DNA of 64,000 nucleotides from an uncultured Sphingomonadaceae bacterium (GTDB lineage: Bacteria > Pseudomonadota > Alphaproteobacteria > Sphingomonadales > Sphingomonadaceae), in the NCBI GenBank assembly GCA_947488845.1, contig CANLBM010000010.1:1-64000 (forward strand). The letters are read 5' to 3'. Below are positions 29,699 through 39,852 of this stretch, in pieces. The notes below the pieces were generated by a model, which saw only the letters and a program-made list of their open reading frames with translations, searched no databases and was not told where the DNA came from. A program made the translations under genes and the position numbers. Numbering within the stretch: the stretch's first letter is position 1; every line of letters starts with the position of its first letter.

Positions 29699-30559
29699 CT
29701 AGTGGACCGGCGCGCCCCAGCCGCCCCAGACGTAGACGACGATGAACAGGAACAACCAGACGACATCGACAAAATGCCAGTACCAGGCGGCTGCTTCAAA
29801 GCCGAAATGCTGTTGCGGCGTGAAATGTCCCTTGTAGGCCCGCGCCAGGCAGACGATCAGAAAGATCGTGCCAACGAGAACGTGGAAGCCGTGGAACCCG
29901 GTCGCCATGTAGAAAGCCGAGCTGTAGTTGAGACCGGCAAACGGGAATGGCGCAACGCTATATTCATAAGCCTGAATTGCCGAGAATAATGCACCAAGGA
30001 TAATCGTCAGCCAAAGGCCAGTGATCAATCCTTTGCGATCGCCGTGGATCAGCGAGTGGTGCGCCCAGGTGACAGTAGTACCGGAACAAAGAAGAATCAT
30101 CGTGTTGAGCAGCGGCAGTTCAAAGGCATTGAGCACTTCGATGCCCTTGGGCGGCCATTGCAAAAGCGCGGCTGCGCCGTCCTGACCGATGTAATTGGTG
30201 ACAATGCCATCAACCATTTCAAGCGGCTGGGGGAAAAGCGCGAAATCGAACCATGCCCAGAACCAGCCGACGAAGAACATGACTTCGGAAGCAATGAACA
30301 GGATCATGCCGTAGCGCAGGTGAAGCTGGACCACCGGTGTGTGGTCGCCCGCATGGGCTTCCTTGATCACATTGGACCACCAGGCGAAAAAGGTCAGTCC
30401 GACGGCAGCGAGGCCGACGTAGAAAATAAGCGCGCCAAATGCCATATCGTGCATCCAGCGAATGCCGCCGATTGCCATGACAAACGCAGAAAAGGATCCA
30501 ACCAGCGGCCAGATGTCTGGCGGCAGTATGTGATAATCATGATTTTTGGCACCGGCCAT
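29699..30559 (-). CDS. ctaE: Cytochrome c oxidase subunit III
   Basis: This is the 286-residue, seven-helix subunit III of the aa3 oxidase. Features are the N-terminal [14 protein letters not shown], the [14 protein letters not shown] helix with the buried Glu, THHS-type residues and the conserved C-terminal [23 protein letters not shown]. Subunit III stabilises the catalytic core during turnover. It follows ctaG by about 30 bases. Confidence 0.97.
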   Translation of the reverse strand: [286 protein letters not shown]

Positions 30560-30590
30560 ATTATTTCCCTAACCTTGACTTAAATTTCTC

Positions 30591-31178
30591 TTAGCTATCG
30601 CCTGTACCGGCGTCTACTGCCTGCTCGTCCGTCGAACGATAAAAAGTATAGCTGAGCGTGATTTCCTTGATATCTTTTGTTTCCGGATCATCCAGAATTG
30701 CCGGATCAACATAATAGAGCACCGGCATCCGCATCGTCTGGCCGGGCTTCAGCAATTGCTCGCTAAAGCAGAAGCACTGGACCTTGTTGAAATATTGACC
30801 GGCCAGCAGCGGTGTCACATTGAACGTTGCGGTACCGACGACCGGCTGGTCGCTGTTGTTGGTCGCTATAAAAATCGCCATGTCGCGGGCACCGACGGTC
30901 ACATGGTCAACCGCCTGCTCCGGCTTGAACGACCAGGGCAATGCGGAATTGACGTTGGAATCGAAACGGATCGACATCACCTGACTGGTCGCTTCAATCG
31001 TCGCTGCCTGCGCTTCCCCCACTCGCTGGGTTGTTCCGCCATAGCCTGTCACCCGGCAGAACACCTCGTAGAGCGGCACCGCAGCAAAGCCGAGGCCCAG
31101 CATGCCGAGACCGAGGGCTCCGGCCATCAGCGCGCTGCGCCGGTTCTTGCCGTAAAGGGAGGCTTTCGCGGCGGTCAT
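30591..31178 (-). CDS. ctaG: Cytochrome c oxidase assembly protein CtaG (Cox11-like)
   Basis: This 195-residue protein inserts copper into the CuB site. It has one N-terminal membrane helix (about 18-37), the sequence VPLYEVFCRVTGYGGTTQR and the copper-binding CFCFSEQLLKPG (CFCF motif), then YYVDPAI. It is coupled to the preceding 53-residue gene by a one-base overlap (TGATG). Confidence 0.96.
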   Translation of the reverse strand: MTAAKASLYGKNRRSALMAGALGLGMLGLGFAAVPLYEVFCRVTGYGGTTQRVGEAQAATIEATSQVMSIRFDSNVNSALPWSFKPEQAVDHVTVGARDMAIFIATNNSDQPVVGTATFNVTPLLAGQYFNKVQCFCFSEQLLKPGQTMRMPVLYYVDPAILDDPETKDIKEITLSYTFYRSTDEQAVDAGTGDS

Positions 31179-31339
31179 CAGGAACCACCGCTGATTTTGA
31201 CAATGGTGATGAAATAGAACAGGATGACCATGAAGAACAGCAATCCGGCCAGAATGACCGCCCGGTGCTTCTGCCGTGCCTGATAGGCTTTTTGTTCCTC
31301 AGGGCTCATCGGGGCTTTGCCATTATCAATCTCGCTCAT
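31178..31339 (-). CDS. Small membrane protein of the cox cluster (CoxF-like)
   Basis: This 53-residue gene falls exactly between ctaB and ctaG: its ATG (31339) overlaps the ctaB stop by four bases and its TGA overlaps the ctaG start by one. The product begins [20 protein letters not shown], then a basic stretch (ARQKHRA) and one membrane helix ([20 protein letters not shown]). Short single-helix proteins with this layout occupy the same place in other alphaproteobacterial cox operons. Its tight coupling on both sides is strong evidence that it is real. The exact role is unknown. Confidence 0.87.
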   Translation of the reverse strand: MSEIDNGKAPMSPEEQKAYQARQKHRAVILAGLLFFMVILFYFITIVKISGGS

Positions 31340-32241
31340 GCGAATATCATCCGGTCAGCTACGAGCGCTGCAAACAGCGCGAACAGGTAAAGAATCGAAA
31401 ATTTGAACAGGCGCTTTTCCGCTGCCATTTCATCCGGCTTGGTCGTCTTGCTGCGAGCGACCTGCAATGACAGCAGGCAGAATATCAGGCTCAGCACGAT
31501 GGCCGCAACACCATAGACCGAACCCGCCAGGCCCAGAGCGAAAGGCGCGATAGCGATTGCCGCCAGTATCAGGCTATAACCGAAAATCTGGTAGCGGGTC
31601 GACCGCTGACCGGCGACCACCGGCATCATCGGCACACCGGCTTTGGAATAATCGCTGTTCATGAACAGCGCGAGTGCCCAGAAATGTGGTGGCGTCCAGA
31701 AAAAAATGATCGCAAACAGAAGGAACGGCATCACCGTCATATCGCCGGTCACCGCAGCCCAGCCGATCGCCGGCGGGAATGCACCGGCAGCGCCGCCGAT
31801 CACGATATTTTGCGGCGTGCTGCGCTTTAGCCAGATGGTATAGACGACAGCATAGAAGAAGATCGAAAAGGCGAGGAATATCGCGCTGAACCAGTTGACC
31901 GCGACGCCCATCAGCAGAACCGAGAAGACCGACAGTCCGATGCCGAAATGCAGCGCCGTTTCCCGGTCCATCCGGCCAGCGGGCAGCGGACGCTGGCTGG
32001 TCCGCTTCATGATCGCGTCAATATCCGATTCATACCACTGGTTGAGCGCGGCCGAAGCCCCTGCCCCGAGGCTGATCGCGAGGATCGCGGTAAAACCGAT
32101 AACCGGGTGGATCGATCCCGGCGCCGCCAGCAAGCCGCAAAGCGCGGTAAAAATGACCAGCGACATCACGCGCGGCTTGGTCAGCGCAAAGAGATCCTTC
32201 GCGCTGGCCAGGCCTTGCATTGTTTGTGACGCAGTGGTCAT
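31336..32241 (-). CDS. ctaB: Protoheme IX farnesyltransferase
   Basis: This 301-residue UbiA-family prenyltransferase makes heme O from heme B and farnesyl diphosphate. It has [15 protein letters not shown] at helix 1, the prenyl-binding [21 protein letters not shown] motif (NxxxDxxxD) and the second loop [21 protein letters not shown] with PPxIGW. ATG at 32241 is preferred over the in-frame TTG at 32253. It lies 33 bases after ctaD. Confidence 0.96.
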   Translation of the reverse strand: MTTASQTMQGLASAKDLFALTKPRVMSLVIFTALCGLLAAPGSIHPVIGFTAILAISLGAGASAALNQWYESDIDAIMKRTSQRPLPAGRMDRETALHFGIGLSVFSVLLMGVAVNWFSAIFLAFSIFFYAVVYTIWLKRSTPQNIVIGGAAGAFPPAIGWAAVTGDMTVMPFLLFAIIFFWTPPHFWALALFMNSDYSKAGVPMMPVVAGQRSTRYQIFGYSLILAAIAIAPFALGLAGSVYGVAAIVLSLIFCLLSLQVARSKTTKPDEMAAEKRLFKFSILYLFALFAALVADRMIFA

Positions 32242-32273
32242 TTCTATTCCCAAATTCCCGACTGGTCCTCAAA

Positions 32274-33935
32274 TCACTTGATTTGAGGAAGGGTTTCGAA
32301 CTGGTGGAACGGCGGCGGGCTGGACAATGTCCATTCCAGCGTCGTTGCGCCTTCACCCCAGTAATTGCCTTCTGCCTTGCGGCCGGCGAACATGGAGTAT
32401 GCGATATTCACGAAGAAGATCAGCACGCCAACCAGCATCACGGCATAGCCGAGCGAGCTGATCTGGTTCCAGTAAGCAAACTGCTCCGGATAGTCGGCAT
32501 AGCGACGTGGCATGCCCTGCTGTCCGAGGAAATGCTGCGGGAAGAACAGGATGTTCACGCCGATGAAGAAGATCCAGAAGTGGAGCTGCCCCAGCAGTTC
32601 GTTATACATCCGGCCCGACATTTTCGGGAACCAGTAATAGAAGCCGGCAAAGATCGAGAAGACCGCACCCAGCGACAGCACATAGTGGAAGTGAGCAACC
32701 ACATAATAAGTGTCGTGGAGATTGTCGTCGATCCCGCCATTGGCCAGCACAACACCGGTCACGCCACCAACGGTGAACATGAAGATGAAACCCAGTGCCC
32801 ACATCATCGGGGTTTTAAAGGTCATCGAACCGCCCCACATGGTTGCGATCCACGAGAAGATCTTGATGCCGGTCGGCACCGCGATCACCATGGTGGCTGC
32901 GGTGAAATACATTTTCACGTTTACCGACATGCCGGTGGTAAACATATGGTGCGCCCAGACCACAAAGCCGACAACACCGATGGCAACCATCGCATAGGCC
33001 ATGCCGAGATAGCCAAAGATCGGCTTGCGGCTGAAGGTCGAGATAATATGGCTCACCATGCCGAAACCGGGCAAGATCATGATGTAGACTTCGGGATGTC
33101 CGAAGAACCAGAACAGATGCTGGTAAAGCACCGGATCACCGCCACCGGCGGCATCATAGAAGGTCGTACCGAAATTACGGTCGGTCAGCAGCATGGTAAT
33201 CGCGGCTGCCAGCACGGGAAGTGCGAGAAGCAGCAGGAATGCGGTCACCAGAACCGACCAGACGAACAGCGGCATTTTGTGCAAAGTCATGCCCGGTGCG
33301 CGCATATTGAAGATGGTCGTGATGAAGTTGATAGCGCCGAGAATGGACGAAGCACCCGCCAGATGGAGCGAGAGAATCGCCATATCCACTGCAGGCCCGA
33401 TCGAGCCGCTGGTCGAGAGCGGCGCATAAACGGTCCAGCCGGTGCCGGCACCATTGCCGGTACCACCGGGAACGAAGGATGATCCGAGAAGCAGAAGCAG
33501 CGCGGGGACGAGCAGCCAGAAGCTGACATTGTTCATCCGCGGGAAGGCCATGTCCGGCGCGCCGATCATCAGCGGCACGAACCAGTTACCAAAGCCGCCG
33601 ATCATCGCCGGCATGACCATGAAAAAGACCATGATCAGACCGTGCGCCGTGATCAGGACGTTCCAGAGGTGATAGGCCTGATCCATCGAGGCCTCGCTAC
33701 CGTTGGACATGCTTGCCCAGGCTTGAAGATATTGAATGCCGGGTTCAGCAAGCTCGAGCCGCATCAGTCCGGAAATCCCGCCACCGATGATCCCTGCGAC
33801 AATCGCGAAAATCAGATAGAGTGTGCCGATATCCTTGTGGTTGGTCGACATGAACCAGCGCTGGAAAAAGGCCGGCTTGTGATCCGCATCATGCGCGTGA
33901 TCATCAATATGGCCATCTGCTGTGATAGTTGTCAT
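32274..33935 (-). CDS. ctaD: Cytochrome c oxidase subunit I (aa3 type)
   Basis: This 553-residue, twelve-helix catalytic subunit carries heme a and the heme a3-CuB centre. It shows the low-spin heme His in [30 protein letters not shown] with the His-Tyr cofactor pair, the CuB histidine pair WAHHMF, and the heme ligands in [10 protein letters not shown]- and K-pathway segments are present, making it an A-type proton-pumping oxidase. It follows ctaC by 11 bases. Confidence 0.98.
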   Translation of the reverse strand: MTTITADGHIDDHAHDADHKPAFFQRWFMSTNHKDIGTLYLIFAIVAGIIGGGISGLMRLELAEPGIQYLQAWASMSNGSEASMDQAYHLWNVLITAHGLIMVFFMVMPAMIGGFGNWFVPLMIGAPDMAFPRMNNVSFWLLVPALLLLLGSSFVPGGTGNGAGTGWTVYAPLSTSGSIGPAVDMAILSLHLAGASSILGAINFITTIFNMRAPGMTLHKMPLFVWSVLVTAFLLLLALPVLAAAITMLLTDRNFGTTFYDAAGGGDPVLYQHLFWFFGHPEVYIMILPGFGMVSHIISTFSRKPIFGYLGMAYAMVAIGVVGFVVWAHHMFTTGMSVNVKMYFTAATMVIAVPTGIKIFSWIATMWGGSMTFKTPMMWALGFIFMFTVGGVTGVVLANGGIDDNLHDTYYVVAHFHYVLSLGAVFSIFAGFYYWFPKMSGRMYNELLGQLHFWIFFIGVNILFFPQHFLGQQGMPRRYADYPEQFAYWNQISSLGYAVMLVGVLIFFVNIAYSMFAGRKAEGNYWGEGATTLEWTLSSPPPFHQFETLPQIK

Positions 33936-33946
33936 TGCTCTAACCC

Positions 33947-34972
33947 TCAGTTGGTCGCAGCGGCTGCATCGGCAGGCGCAGTTTCGGAAGTCGCGTCATT
34001 GGCAGCGGCTTCGGTCACGACAGGCTCTTCTGCCTCGCCCTTCACCGTACCGCCATTGGCACGAACCCAGTTGTTGAATTTTTCTTCGGAAAGGACTTCC
34101 ACCGTGATCGGCATGAAGCCGTGCCGCGCACCGCAAAGTTCCGAGCACTGGCCATAATAGACGCCTTCGCGATCGATCTGCAGCACCTTTTCATTGATCC
34201 GTCCAGGTACCGCATCCAGCTTGAACCAGGCCGAAGGAATGGCGAAGCTGTGAATAACGTCGGCCGCGGTGATCAGCAGCTTGACCGGCTTGCCCACCGG
34301 AATGACCATCCGGTTGTCGGCGGCCAGCTGGTACGGCTCGCCGCGCGCCTCCGCTTCATCAGCGGGCAGCATGTTGGAAATGACTTCAAAATCGCCATTG
34401 TCGGGATAGCTATAGCCCCAATACCACTGGTATCCTGTGACCTTGACGGTCAGCGCCTCTTCTGGCGCCGGTTCGAACTGACGGGCGAGCAGGCTGATCG
34501 ACGGCACAGCGATGACAACGAGGATCAAGACCGGAATGACCGTCCAGATAATTTCGATGAAAGTATTATGTGTCGTTTTGGACGGCTCGGGATTGGCACC
34601 GCGCCGAAAGCGGAAAACAACCCAGAACAGCAGGAAGAGTACGAGCAGACTAACACCAACCATCATCGGGACCAGGATCGCGTTGTTGATCCAGTGAGCA
34701 GTCTCGCCGGTTTCGCTGAATTGCTGCTGGAAATCAATGCCGCCATCGACCGGCATACCGATGCCCGGCGTTGGTTTCATCGGGGTATAAAGAGCAGGAT
34801 CAAGTCCGGATGCAGGCGCTTCCGCCGCTGCCGGTACGTCCGCTGCTTCCAGTTCACTGGCCGCTGCCGGATTTACGACTGGCGCTTCCGGCAATGCTTC
34901 CTGCGCCGACAAAGCAGCCGGCGTGAGAATCAGGCCGATGGCCAGAATCCAAGCTTTCAAAAAATGAGTCAT
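33947..34972 (-). CDS. ctaC: Cytochrome c oxidase subunit II
   Basis: This 341-residue subunit has a signal peptide (about residues 1-23), an Ala/Pro/Glu-rich linker, two membrane helices (about 95-118 and 138-158) and a C-terminal cupredoxin domain with the CuA site [12 protein letters not shown] and its upstream His in VIHSFAIP. It takes electrons from cytochrome c. It is the first gene of the cox operon. The extra Ala/Glu-rich tail after the cupredoxin fold is common in alphaproteobacteria. Confidence 0.97.
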   Translation of the reverse strand: MTHFLKAWILAIGLILTPAALSAQEALPEAPVVNPAAASELEAADVPAAAEAPASGLDPALYTPMKPTPGIGMPVDGGIDFQQQFSETGETAHWINNAILVPMMVGVSLLVLFLLFWVVFRFRRGANPEPSKTTHNTFIEIIWTVIPVLILVVIAVPSISLLARQFEPAPEEALTVKVTGYQWYWGYSYPDNGDFEVISNMLPADEAEARGEPYQLAADNRMVIPVGKPVKLLITAADVIHSFAIPSAWFKLDAVPGRINEKVLQIDREGVYYGQCSELCGARHGFMPITVEVLSEEKFNNWVRANGGTVKGEAEEPVVTEAAANDATSETAPADAAAATN

Positions 34973-35210
34973 AAATCGCTCAACCCTATCTTACCCCAAG
35001 TTTCGGTGGTTTTCCGGCAATGGCACGACTTTTGGAATCAGCGAGCCCGGCCTGGAATAGTCCGATTGGGGCGGCTTATAGGCATGGTTGCCGCAAGCCT
35101 CAAGCTACCGATTAGATATTTTTTCAGTTTTTTGACTTTAATTTTTCTGGCAATGCAGTGCCAATATGCCCATTTGGGAAGAAAGGCGAAAATCAGGCAG
35201 GGATGACACA

Positions 35211-35804
35211 TTGACAGAAGAAGAGATTTTAGCGGAATTCCGAAGCTGTGATGCGCTGCTGCAGGGTCATTTCGTCCTTTCCTCGGGCCGCCATAGCAGC
35301 CGCTATTTGCAATGCGCACGATTGTTGATGAACCCGGCCCGCGCCTCGCGGATGGCGGAAGCCCTCGCGGCAAAAATTCCCCGGAATATCCGGCGTTCGA
35401 TCGATGTCGTCGTCTCCCCGGCGATGGGCGGCGTGATCATCGGCCATGAAATGGGCCGGGCGCTTGGTCTCGACGCGCTGTTTCTCGAACGTCCGGAAGG
35501 CATTTTCGAATTGCGCCGGGGATTCCGGCTCGAACCGGGCCAGAAGGTTCTGATGATGGAAGATGTTGTCACCACCGGCCTGTCGTCGCGCGAAGCCATC
35601 CAGGCCATCCGCAACGCCGGAGGCGACGTAATCGCCGCCGGTGCGCTGATCGACCGTTCCAATGGGGCGGCGCAATTTGATGTGCCCTTCTTTCCGCTGG
35701 TTGCGCTGGATGTGCCCTCTTATGCCGCTGACGAAATTCCCGCCGAACTGGCTGCCATTCCCCCGACCAAGCCGGGTAGCCGGGCGGAGCCATCCACGGC
35801 GTGA
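35211..35804 (+). CDS. pyrE: Orotate phosphoribosyltransferase
   Basis: This 197-residue type I PRTase transfers phosphoribose from PRPP to orotate in pyrimidine synthesis. The PRPP-binding motif is [31 protein letters not shown] at the N-terminus is typical. The TTG start at 35211 gives the usual start [10 protein letters not shown], with CAGGGA about 7 bases upstream; the frame also has an ATG at 35166 adding 15 residues. It is the first gene of a pyrE-pdxJ-acpS-lepB series. Confidence 0.93.
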   Translation: MTEEEILAEFRSCDALLQGHFVLSSGRHSSRYLQCARLLMNPARASRMAEALAAKIPRNIRRSIDVVVSPAMGGVIIGHEMGRALGLDALFLERPEGIFELRRGFRLEPGQKVLMMEDVVTTGLSSREAIQAIRNAGGDVIAAGALIDRSNGAAQFDVPFFPLVALDVPSYAADEIPAELAAIPPTKPGSRAEPSTA

Positions 35805-36535
35805 GCACAAGCAATCCGCTAAGACTGGGCGTCAACATCGATCATGTTGCCACGATCCGCAACGCGCGGGGCGGTGACCATCCCGAGCCGGTGCGTGCTG
35901 CGCTGGTTGCGGCCGAAGCCGGCGCCGATGGCATAACCGCCCATTTGCGCGAAGACCGGCGCCATATCCGCGACGACGATCTGACCGTATTGATGGACAA
36001 GCTGACCATTCCGCTCAATCTGGAAATGGCGGCGACCGACGAAATGCTGCAAATCGCGCTGCGCCACAAGCCGCACGCCGCCTGCATCGTCCCGGAGAAT
36101 CGCGAGGAACGGACCACCGAAGGCGGGCTGGACGCGGCCGGCATGGACAACAAGCTGGCCGATTTTGTTGGCCAGCTCAGGGAAGCGAATATCCGCGTCA
36201 GCCTGTTCATCGAACCCGATCCGCGTCAGATCGAGGCCGCGATCCGCCTCGGCGCGCCGGTGGTCGAGTTTCACACCGGCCGTTATGCCGAGCTTGCCGG
36301 AAGCGAACGCGAAGCAGAACTCCGCCGGATCGCCGACGCAGCCGCACTCGCCGCGAAAAACGGCATCGAACCCCATGCCGGACACGGCCTGACCTTTGAC
36401 AATGTCGTACCGATCGCCGCCATTCCCCAACTGGTGGAACTGAACATCGGCCATTTCCTGGTCGGCGAAGCGATCTTCAGCGGTCTCGACGGCAGCATCA
36501 AACAGATGCGCGCCCTGATGAACGAAGCGCGGTGA
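35801..36535 (+). CDS. pdxJ: Pyridoxine 5'-phosphate synthase
   Basis: This 244-residue TIM-barrel enzyme condenses 1-deoxyxylulose 5-phosphate with 3-amino-2-oxopropyl phosphate to give vitamin B6 phosphate. Diagnostic segments are [59 protein letters not shown] and AGHGLTFDN. It starts with GTG overlapping the pyrE stop (GTGA), showing translational coupling. Confidence 0.97.
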   Translation: MSTSNPLRLGVNIDHVATIRNARGGDHPEPVRAALVAAEAGADGITAHLREDRRHIRDDDLTVLMDKLTIPLNLEMAATDEMLQIALRHKPHAACIVPENREERTTEGGLDAAGMDNKLADFVGQLREANIRVSLFIEPDPRQIEAAIRLGAPVVEFHTGRYAELAGSEREAELRRIADAAALAAKNGIEPHAGHGLTFDNVVPIAAIPQLVELNIGHFLVGEAIFSGLDGSIKQMRALMNEAR

Positions 36536-36544
36536 GGACAGCGG

Positions 36545-36660
36545 AGTATATTTCCTCCCCATCGCAGATGGGGAGGGGGACCGCCCGAAGGGTGGTGGAG
36601 GGGCGCCCCTCCGTCGCCTTCGGTGCCACCTCCCCGCCGCTTCGCTGCAGGGAGGAAAAA
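36545..36660. repeat. Palindromic repeat, family C, between pdxJ and acpS
   Basis: The sequence has a small palindrome cctccccatcgcagatgggg plus agg, followed by inverted arms containing ggtggtggaggggcgcccct and ccacctccccgccgcttcgc. It fills nearly all the space between two operon genes. The arms are of the dispersed palindromic type seen elsewhere in this window but differ from families A and B. It may also supply the acpS ribosome site (ggagg at 36651-36655). Confidence 0.75.
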
Positions 36661-36662
36661 CC

Positions 36663-37064
36663 ATGATCATCGGTCTCGGCTCCGACCTCTGCAATATCGA
36701 GCGCATCCAGAATTCGCTCGACCGCTTTGGCGAGCGGTTCGAGATGCGCGTCTTCACCGAACTGGAACGTGCCAAGGCGGCGCGGCGGCCGTTCACCAAG
36801 GCCGGCACCTACGCCAAGCGCTTCGCCGCCAAGGAAGCCTATTCCAAAGCGGTCGGCACCGGCTTTCGCGCCGGCGTGTTCATGAAGGATATCGGCGTCA
36901 TCAATGCCAGGAGCGGAGCTCCGACGCTCGCCCTGACCGGCGGGGCAAAAAAACGGCTCGACGCTTTGACACCGGCGGGATATGAGGCGATTGTTCATCT
37001 CACGCTCACCGACGATCATCCATGGGCGCAGGCCTTCGTGATCATTGAAGCCCATCCCCTGTAG
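36663..37064 (+). CDS. acpS: Holo-[acyl-carrier-protein] synthase
   Basis: This 133-residue enzyme moves the 4'-phosphopantetheine arm from CoA to ACP. It has [14 protein letters not shown] with the Mg2+ ligand Asp, the [14 protein letters not shown] motif with the catalytic Glu and Lys, and the C-terminal [19 protein letters not shown]. The GGAGG of the preceding palindromic repeat lies 7 bases before the ATG. Confidence 0.95.
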   Translation: MIIGLGSDLCNIERIQNSLDRFGERFEMRVFTELERAKAARRPFTKAGTYAKRFAAKEAYSKAVGTGFRAGVFMKDIGVINARSGAPTLALTGGAKKRLDALTPAGYEAIVHLTLTDDHPWAQAFVIIEAHPL

Positions 37065-37078
37065 GAAAAGCGCTTCCC

Positions 37079-37978
37079 ATGGACCAGGAAACCAAAGAAA
37101 AAAATATGGCTGTAGAAAATGCCGCTGACAGCGGTTCCACCAAAAAACCGGAAAAAGAAAAAGAAAAGGTCGACTGGTTTGGCGAGATCAAGAGCATCGG
37201 CGTGCTGCTGCTGGCGGTTCTGGCATTCCACAGTCTGGTCGCCAAGCCTTTCTACATTCCCTCGGTATCGATGATGCCGGGCCTGCTGGTCGGTGACCGG
37301 CTGATCGTCAGCAAATATGCTTATGGCTGGTCGTGGGTGTCACCAACCTTCCACATATTGCCGCGCATGGAAGGCCGTCTGTTCGGCAGCCTGCCGGAGC
37401 GCGGTGACATTGTCATCCTGACGCCGAAGGACGCCAGCGCCGACTGGATCAAGCGGGTTATCGGCCTGCCCGGTGACACGGTCGAGCTCAAGGGCGGGCA
37501 GATATTCCTCAACGGCATTGCGGTTCAGCAGGAATTCCAGCCGGACCTGCAAGTGCCGATTGATGCCAATTCACCGTGCGGACTGGAATTTCCCGGTCTG
37601 CAGGGCGCCAACAGCAGCGGCGAGCCGGTGTGCAATCTTCCGATCCTGCGCGAAACACTTCCCAACGGCGTTTCCTATGACATCATCGATCTCGGCCCGA
37701 AACGGACCGACGATTATTCGCCGATCATCATCCCGGAAGGGGAGGTTTTCGTAATGGGCGACAATCGCGACCTCAGCGCCGACAGCCGGGTCTCCATGCG
37801 GGACGGCGGCCTTGACGGGCCGATTCCCTGGGAAAATATCGGCGGTCGCGCGGAATTCATAACCTTCTCGCTCGACGGCAGCACGACCTGGAACCCGCTT
37901 AGCTGGTGGGGCGCCTTCCGCGGAGGACGGGCCGGTACCAGCCTGCGTCCCGACAAGGCAGCTGCTGTTGCTGAATAG
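37079..37978 (+). CDS. lepB: Signal peptidase I
   Basis: This 299-residue S26 signal peptidase has a charged N-terminus, one membrane helix (about 39-58), the nucleophile Ser in YIPSVSMMPGLLVGD and the general-base Lys in DWIKRVIGLPGD, with the box FVMGDNRDLSADSR. It removes Sec signal peptides on the periplasmic side. It starts 14 bases after acpS and ends convergent with argC. An internal ATG at 37106 is a possible alternative start. Confidence 0.96.
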   Translation: MDQETKEKNMAVENAADSGSTKKPEKEKEKVDWFGEIKSIGVLLLAVLAFHSLVAKPFYIPSVSMMPGLLVGDRLIVSKYAYGWSWVSPTFHILPRMEGRLFGSLPERGDIVILTPKDASADWIKRVIGLPGDTVELKGGQIFLNGIAVQQEFQPDLQVPIDANSPCGLEFPGLQGANSSGEPVCNLPILRETLPNGVSYDIIDLGPKRTDDYSPIIIPEGEVFVMGDNRDLSADSRVSMRDGGLDGPIPWENIGGRAEFITFSLDGSTTWNPLSWWGAFRGGRAGTSLRPDKAAAVAE

Positions 37979-37980
37979 AC

Positions 37981-38024
37981 GGCAGGTCTAGAGCCGCAAT
38001 CCTGCGGTTTCGTCGAGACCTGCC
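37981..38024. terminator. Inverted repeat at the lepB/argC convergent ends
   Basis: ggcaggtct (37981-37989) pairs with agacctgcc (38016-38024), enclosing a second hairpin ccgca-atcc-tgcgg. The structure sits at the junction of two convergent genes and covers the argC stop, so a bidirectional terminator role is plausible, though there is no clear T-run. Confidence 0.45.
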
Positions 38025-38917
38025 ATGATATTCAGATTCTGCACCGCTGCACCGGAAGCACCCTTGCCGAGATTGTCCAGCCGGGCGATCAGACGGGCGT
38101 GATAACCCTCGGCATTGCCAAAGACAAACAGTTCGAGCTTGTCGGTCGGAGCATCATTCTCGCTGATCAGCAGTTCCGACAAATCGCCCCTGCCCTGCAC
38201 CGATACGAGTTGCGAACCGGCATAGAAGGAAGTCAGGTCTTCCAGTAGCTGTTCCGCCCGCACCGATCCCATGGCGCCGAGATGCAACGGAACCTCGACC
38301 AGCATCCCGCGAAAGGCGCGGATCACCGACGGCGCAAAGATGACATCATGGGTCAGGCCGCCATGGACCTTCATCTCCGGCATATGCTTGTGATCGAGGT
38401 TCAGACCATAGCTGCGAAAGCCGAGATCCGGCTCCTGCGCAAATCGCTCGATCAGCGCCTTGCCGCCACCGGAATAGCCCGACACGGCGTTCATGACATA
38501 GGGCCAGTCTGCAGGCAGCCGTCCCTTTGCGATCAGCGGCGCGACCAAAGCCAGAAAACCGGTAGGATAGCAGCCGGGATTGGAGACAAAGCGCGCGCCC
38601 GCAATCGCTTCGCGCTGGCCATCGCGGAATTCGGCAAAGCCGTAAGCCCATCCATCGGCAGTCCGGTGCGCGGTCGAGGCATCGATCACCCGCGTCGTTT
38701 CATTGTCGATCAGCGAGACCGCCTCTATCGCCGCCTCGTCGGGCAGGCACAATATGACAAAGTCGCTGTCGTTGATCGCTGCGCGCCGCGCATTGACGTC
38801 TTTGCGCTTGTCTTCGGGCAGCTGGACCAGTTCGAACTCGCTCCGCCCGGCAAGCCGCTCGGCAATTTCCAGTCCGGTGGTGCCCACGGCACCGTCGATA
38901 AATATTGTCTGCGTCAT
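37988..38917 (-). CDS. argC: N-acetyl-gamma-glutamyl-phosphate reductase
   Basis: This 309-residue enzyme performs the NADPH-dependent step of arginine synthesis that makes N-acetylglutamate semialdehyde. It is the short (type 2) class. Features are the N-terminal IFIDGAVGTTGLEIAERL nucleotide fold, the catalytic Cys in FVSNPGCYPTGFLAL and the His/Lys region NLDHKHMPEM. It stands alone on the minus strand and is convergent with lepB. Confidence 0.95.
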   Translation of the reverse strand: MTQTIFIDGAVGTTGLEIAERLAGRSEFELVQLPEDKRKDVNARRAAINDSDFVILCLPDEAAIEAVSLIDNETTRVIDASTAHRTADGWAYGFAEFRDGQREAIAGARFVSNPGCYPTGFLALVAPLIAKGRLPADWPYVMNAVSGYSGGGKALIERFAQEPDLGFRSYGLNLDHKHMPEMKVHGGLTHDVIFAPSVIRAFRGMLVEVPLHLGAMGSVRAEQLLEDLTSFYAGSQLVSVQGRGDLSELLISENDAPTDKLELFVFGNAEGYHARLIARLDNLGKGASGAAVQNLNIMAGLDETAGLRL

Positions 38918-38925
38918 CGTCAGTC

Positions 38926-39852
38926 TCAGGAAAGCCGTTTGCGAGCCAATATCGGCTGCTCGGATGTTTTGGCAAAACGGGCAGCTATGTCGGCCAGGGG
39001 CTCGATAACCACCTGCATGGCGTGAGACGTGGAATGGATGGTCCGGTCCTTGTCTATCATCAGGCCGACATGATCCGGGAAGAACACCAGATCGCCGCGC
39101 CGTAACTCTTCGTCTTCCGTAATATCGTCACCCAGCGCCGCCATCTGCTGATCGGTGTCGCGCGGTGCGGCAATACCGGTCAGCATCAAGATCATCTGGA
39201 TCAGGCCCGAACAGTCGAGACCGTCACCGCTGCGGCCACCCCAGAGATAGGGCGCTCCGATCAGCTGTTCGGCGAGCGCGGCGGTACCGTTGCTGCCGTC
39301 GAACACGACCTTGGTGCCAATCGGCTGGACATGGCGGACATGGACAAAACCCTTGCCGGTTTTCAGGAAATTGCCGCATTCGCTGGCTTCGCTGCAAGCA
39401 ATCCGCGATCCCATCGGCAGACGCTTCATCACGCCCGACTTGAAATCCGGTTCGATGAAGATCAGCGCCGCGCGGGCAAAGATCAAATGGGTCGGCTCCG
39501 GCGTCTTCTTCTGATGCTGCAGCGCGTGGACCGGCACATATCCAACATAATGGTCATTGCCGCAATAGCCCCAGGCCCAGTCACCGGCGATATCCAGCAC
39601 GTGAAAATCCTCGCCGTGCAGCAATTCGGAAATCGCCTCATGATCCTTGCCGGGCTGCTTGCGGAGCATCGCCTTCGGCGCGGAACAGCGCATCGGCATC
39701 GCCGCGGCATAATGCGGCGCGAACAATTTGCCGGCCAGCGCGACATCCGCGAGGTCCCCGCGATGCGCGGTGATCCGGGGATCAAAATCCTCTTCCGGAC
39801 CATTCAGCACGAATTTCGTGTGCGCGCCAGTATCTGCAGTTTCCATGTCCAT
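38926..39852 (-). CDS. NlpC/P60-family cell-wall peptidase with SH3 domains
   Basis: This 308-residue protein has an N-terminal SH3b-like region (about 65-120), a second SH3-like segment, and a C-terminal NlpC/P60 (C40) catalytic domain. Catalytic Cys is in GLDCSGLIQM, His in PDHVGLMID, and the third polar residue is in the following HSTSH. Such enzymes cut peptidoglycan stem peptides at D-Glu/diaminopimelate bonds. No signal peptide is visible, which suggests a cytoplasmic recycling role like that of YkfC-type enzymes. Confidence 0.9.
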   Translation of the reverse strand: MDMETADTGAHTKFVLNGPEEDFDPRITAHRGDLADVALAGKLFAPHYAAAMPMRCSAPKAMLRKQPGKDHEAISELLHGEDFHVLDIAGDWAWGYCGNDHYVGYVPVHALQHQKKTPEPTHLIFARAALIFIEPDFKSGVMKRLPMGSRIACSEASECGNFLKTGKGFVHVRHVQPIGTKVVFDGSNGTAALAEQLIGAPYLWGGRSGDGLDCSGLIQMILMLTGIAAPRDTDQQMAALGDDITEDEELRRGDLVFFPDHVGLMIDKDRTIHSTSHAMQVVIEPLADIAARFAKTSEQPILARKRLS

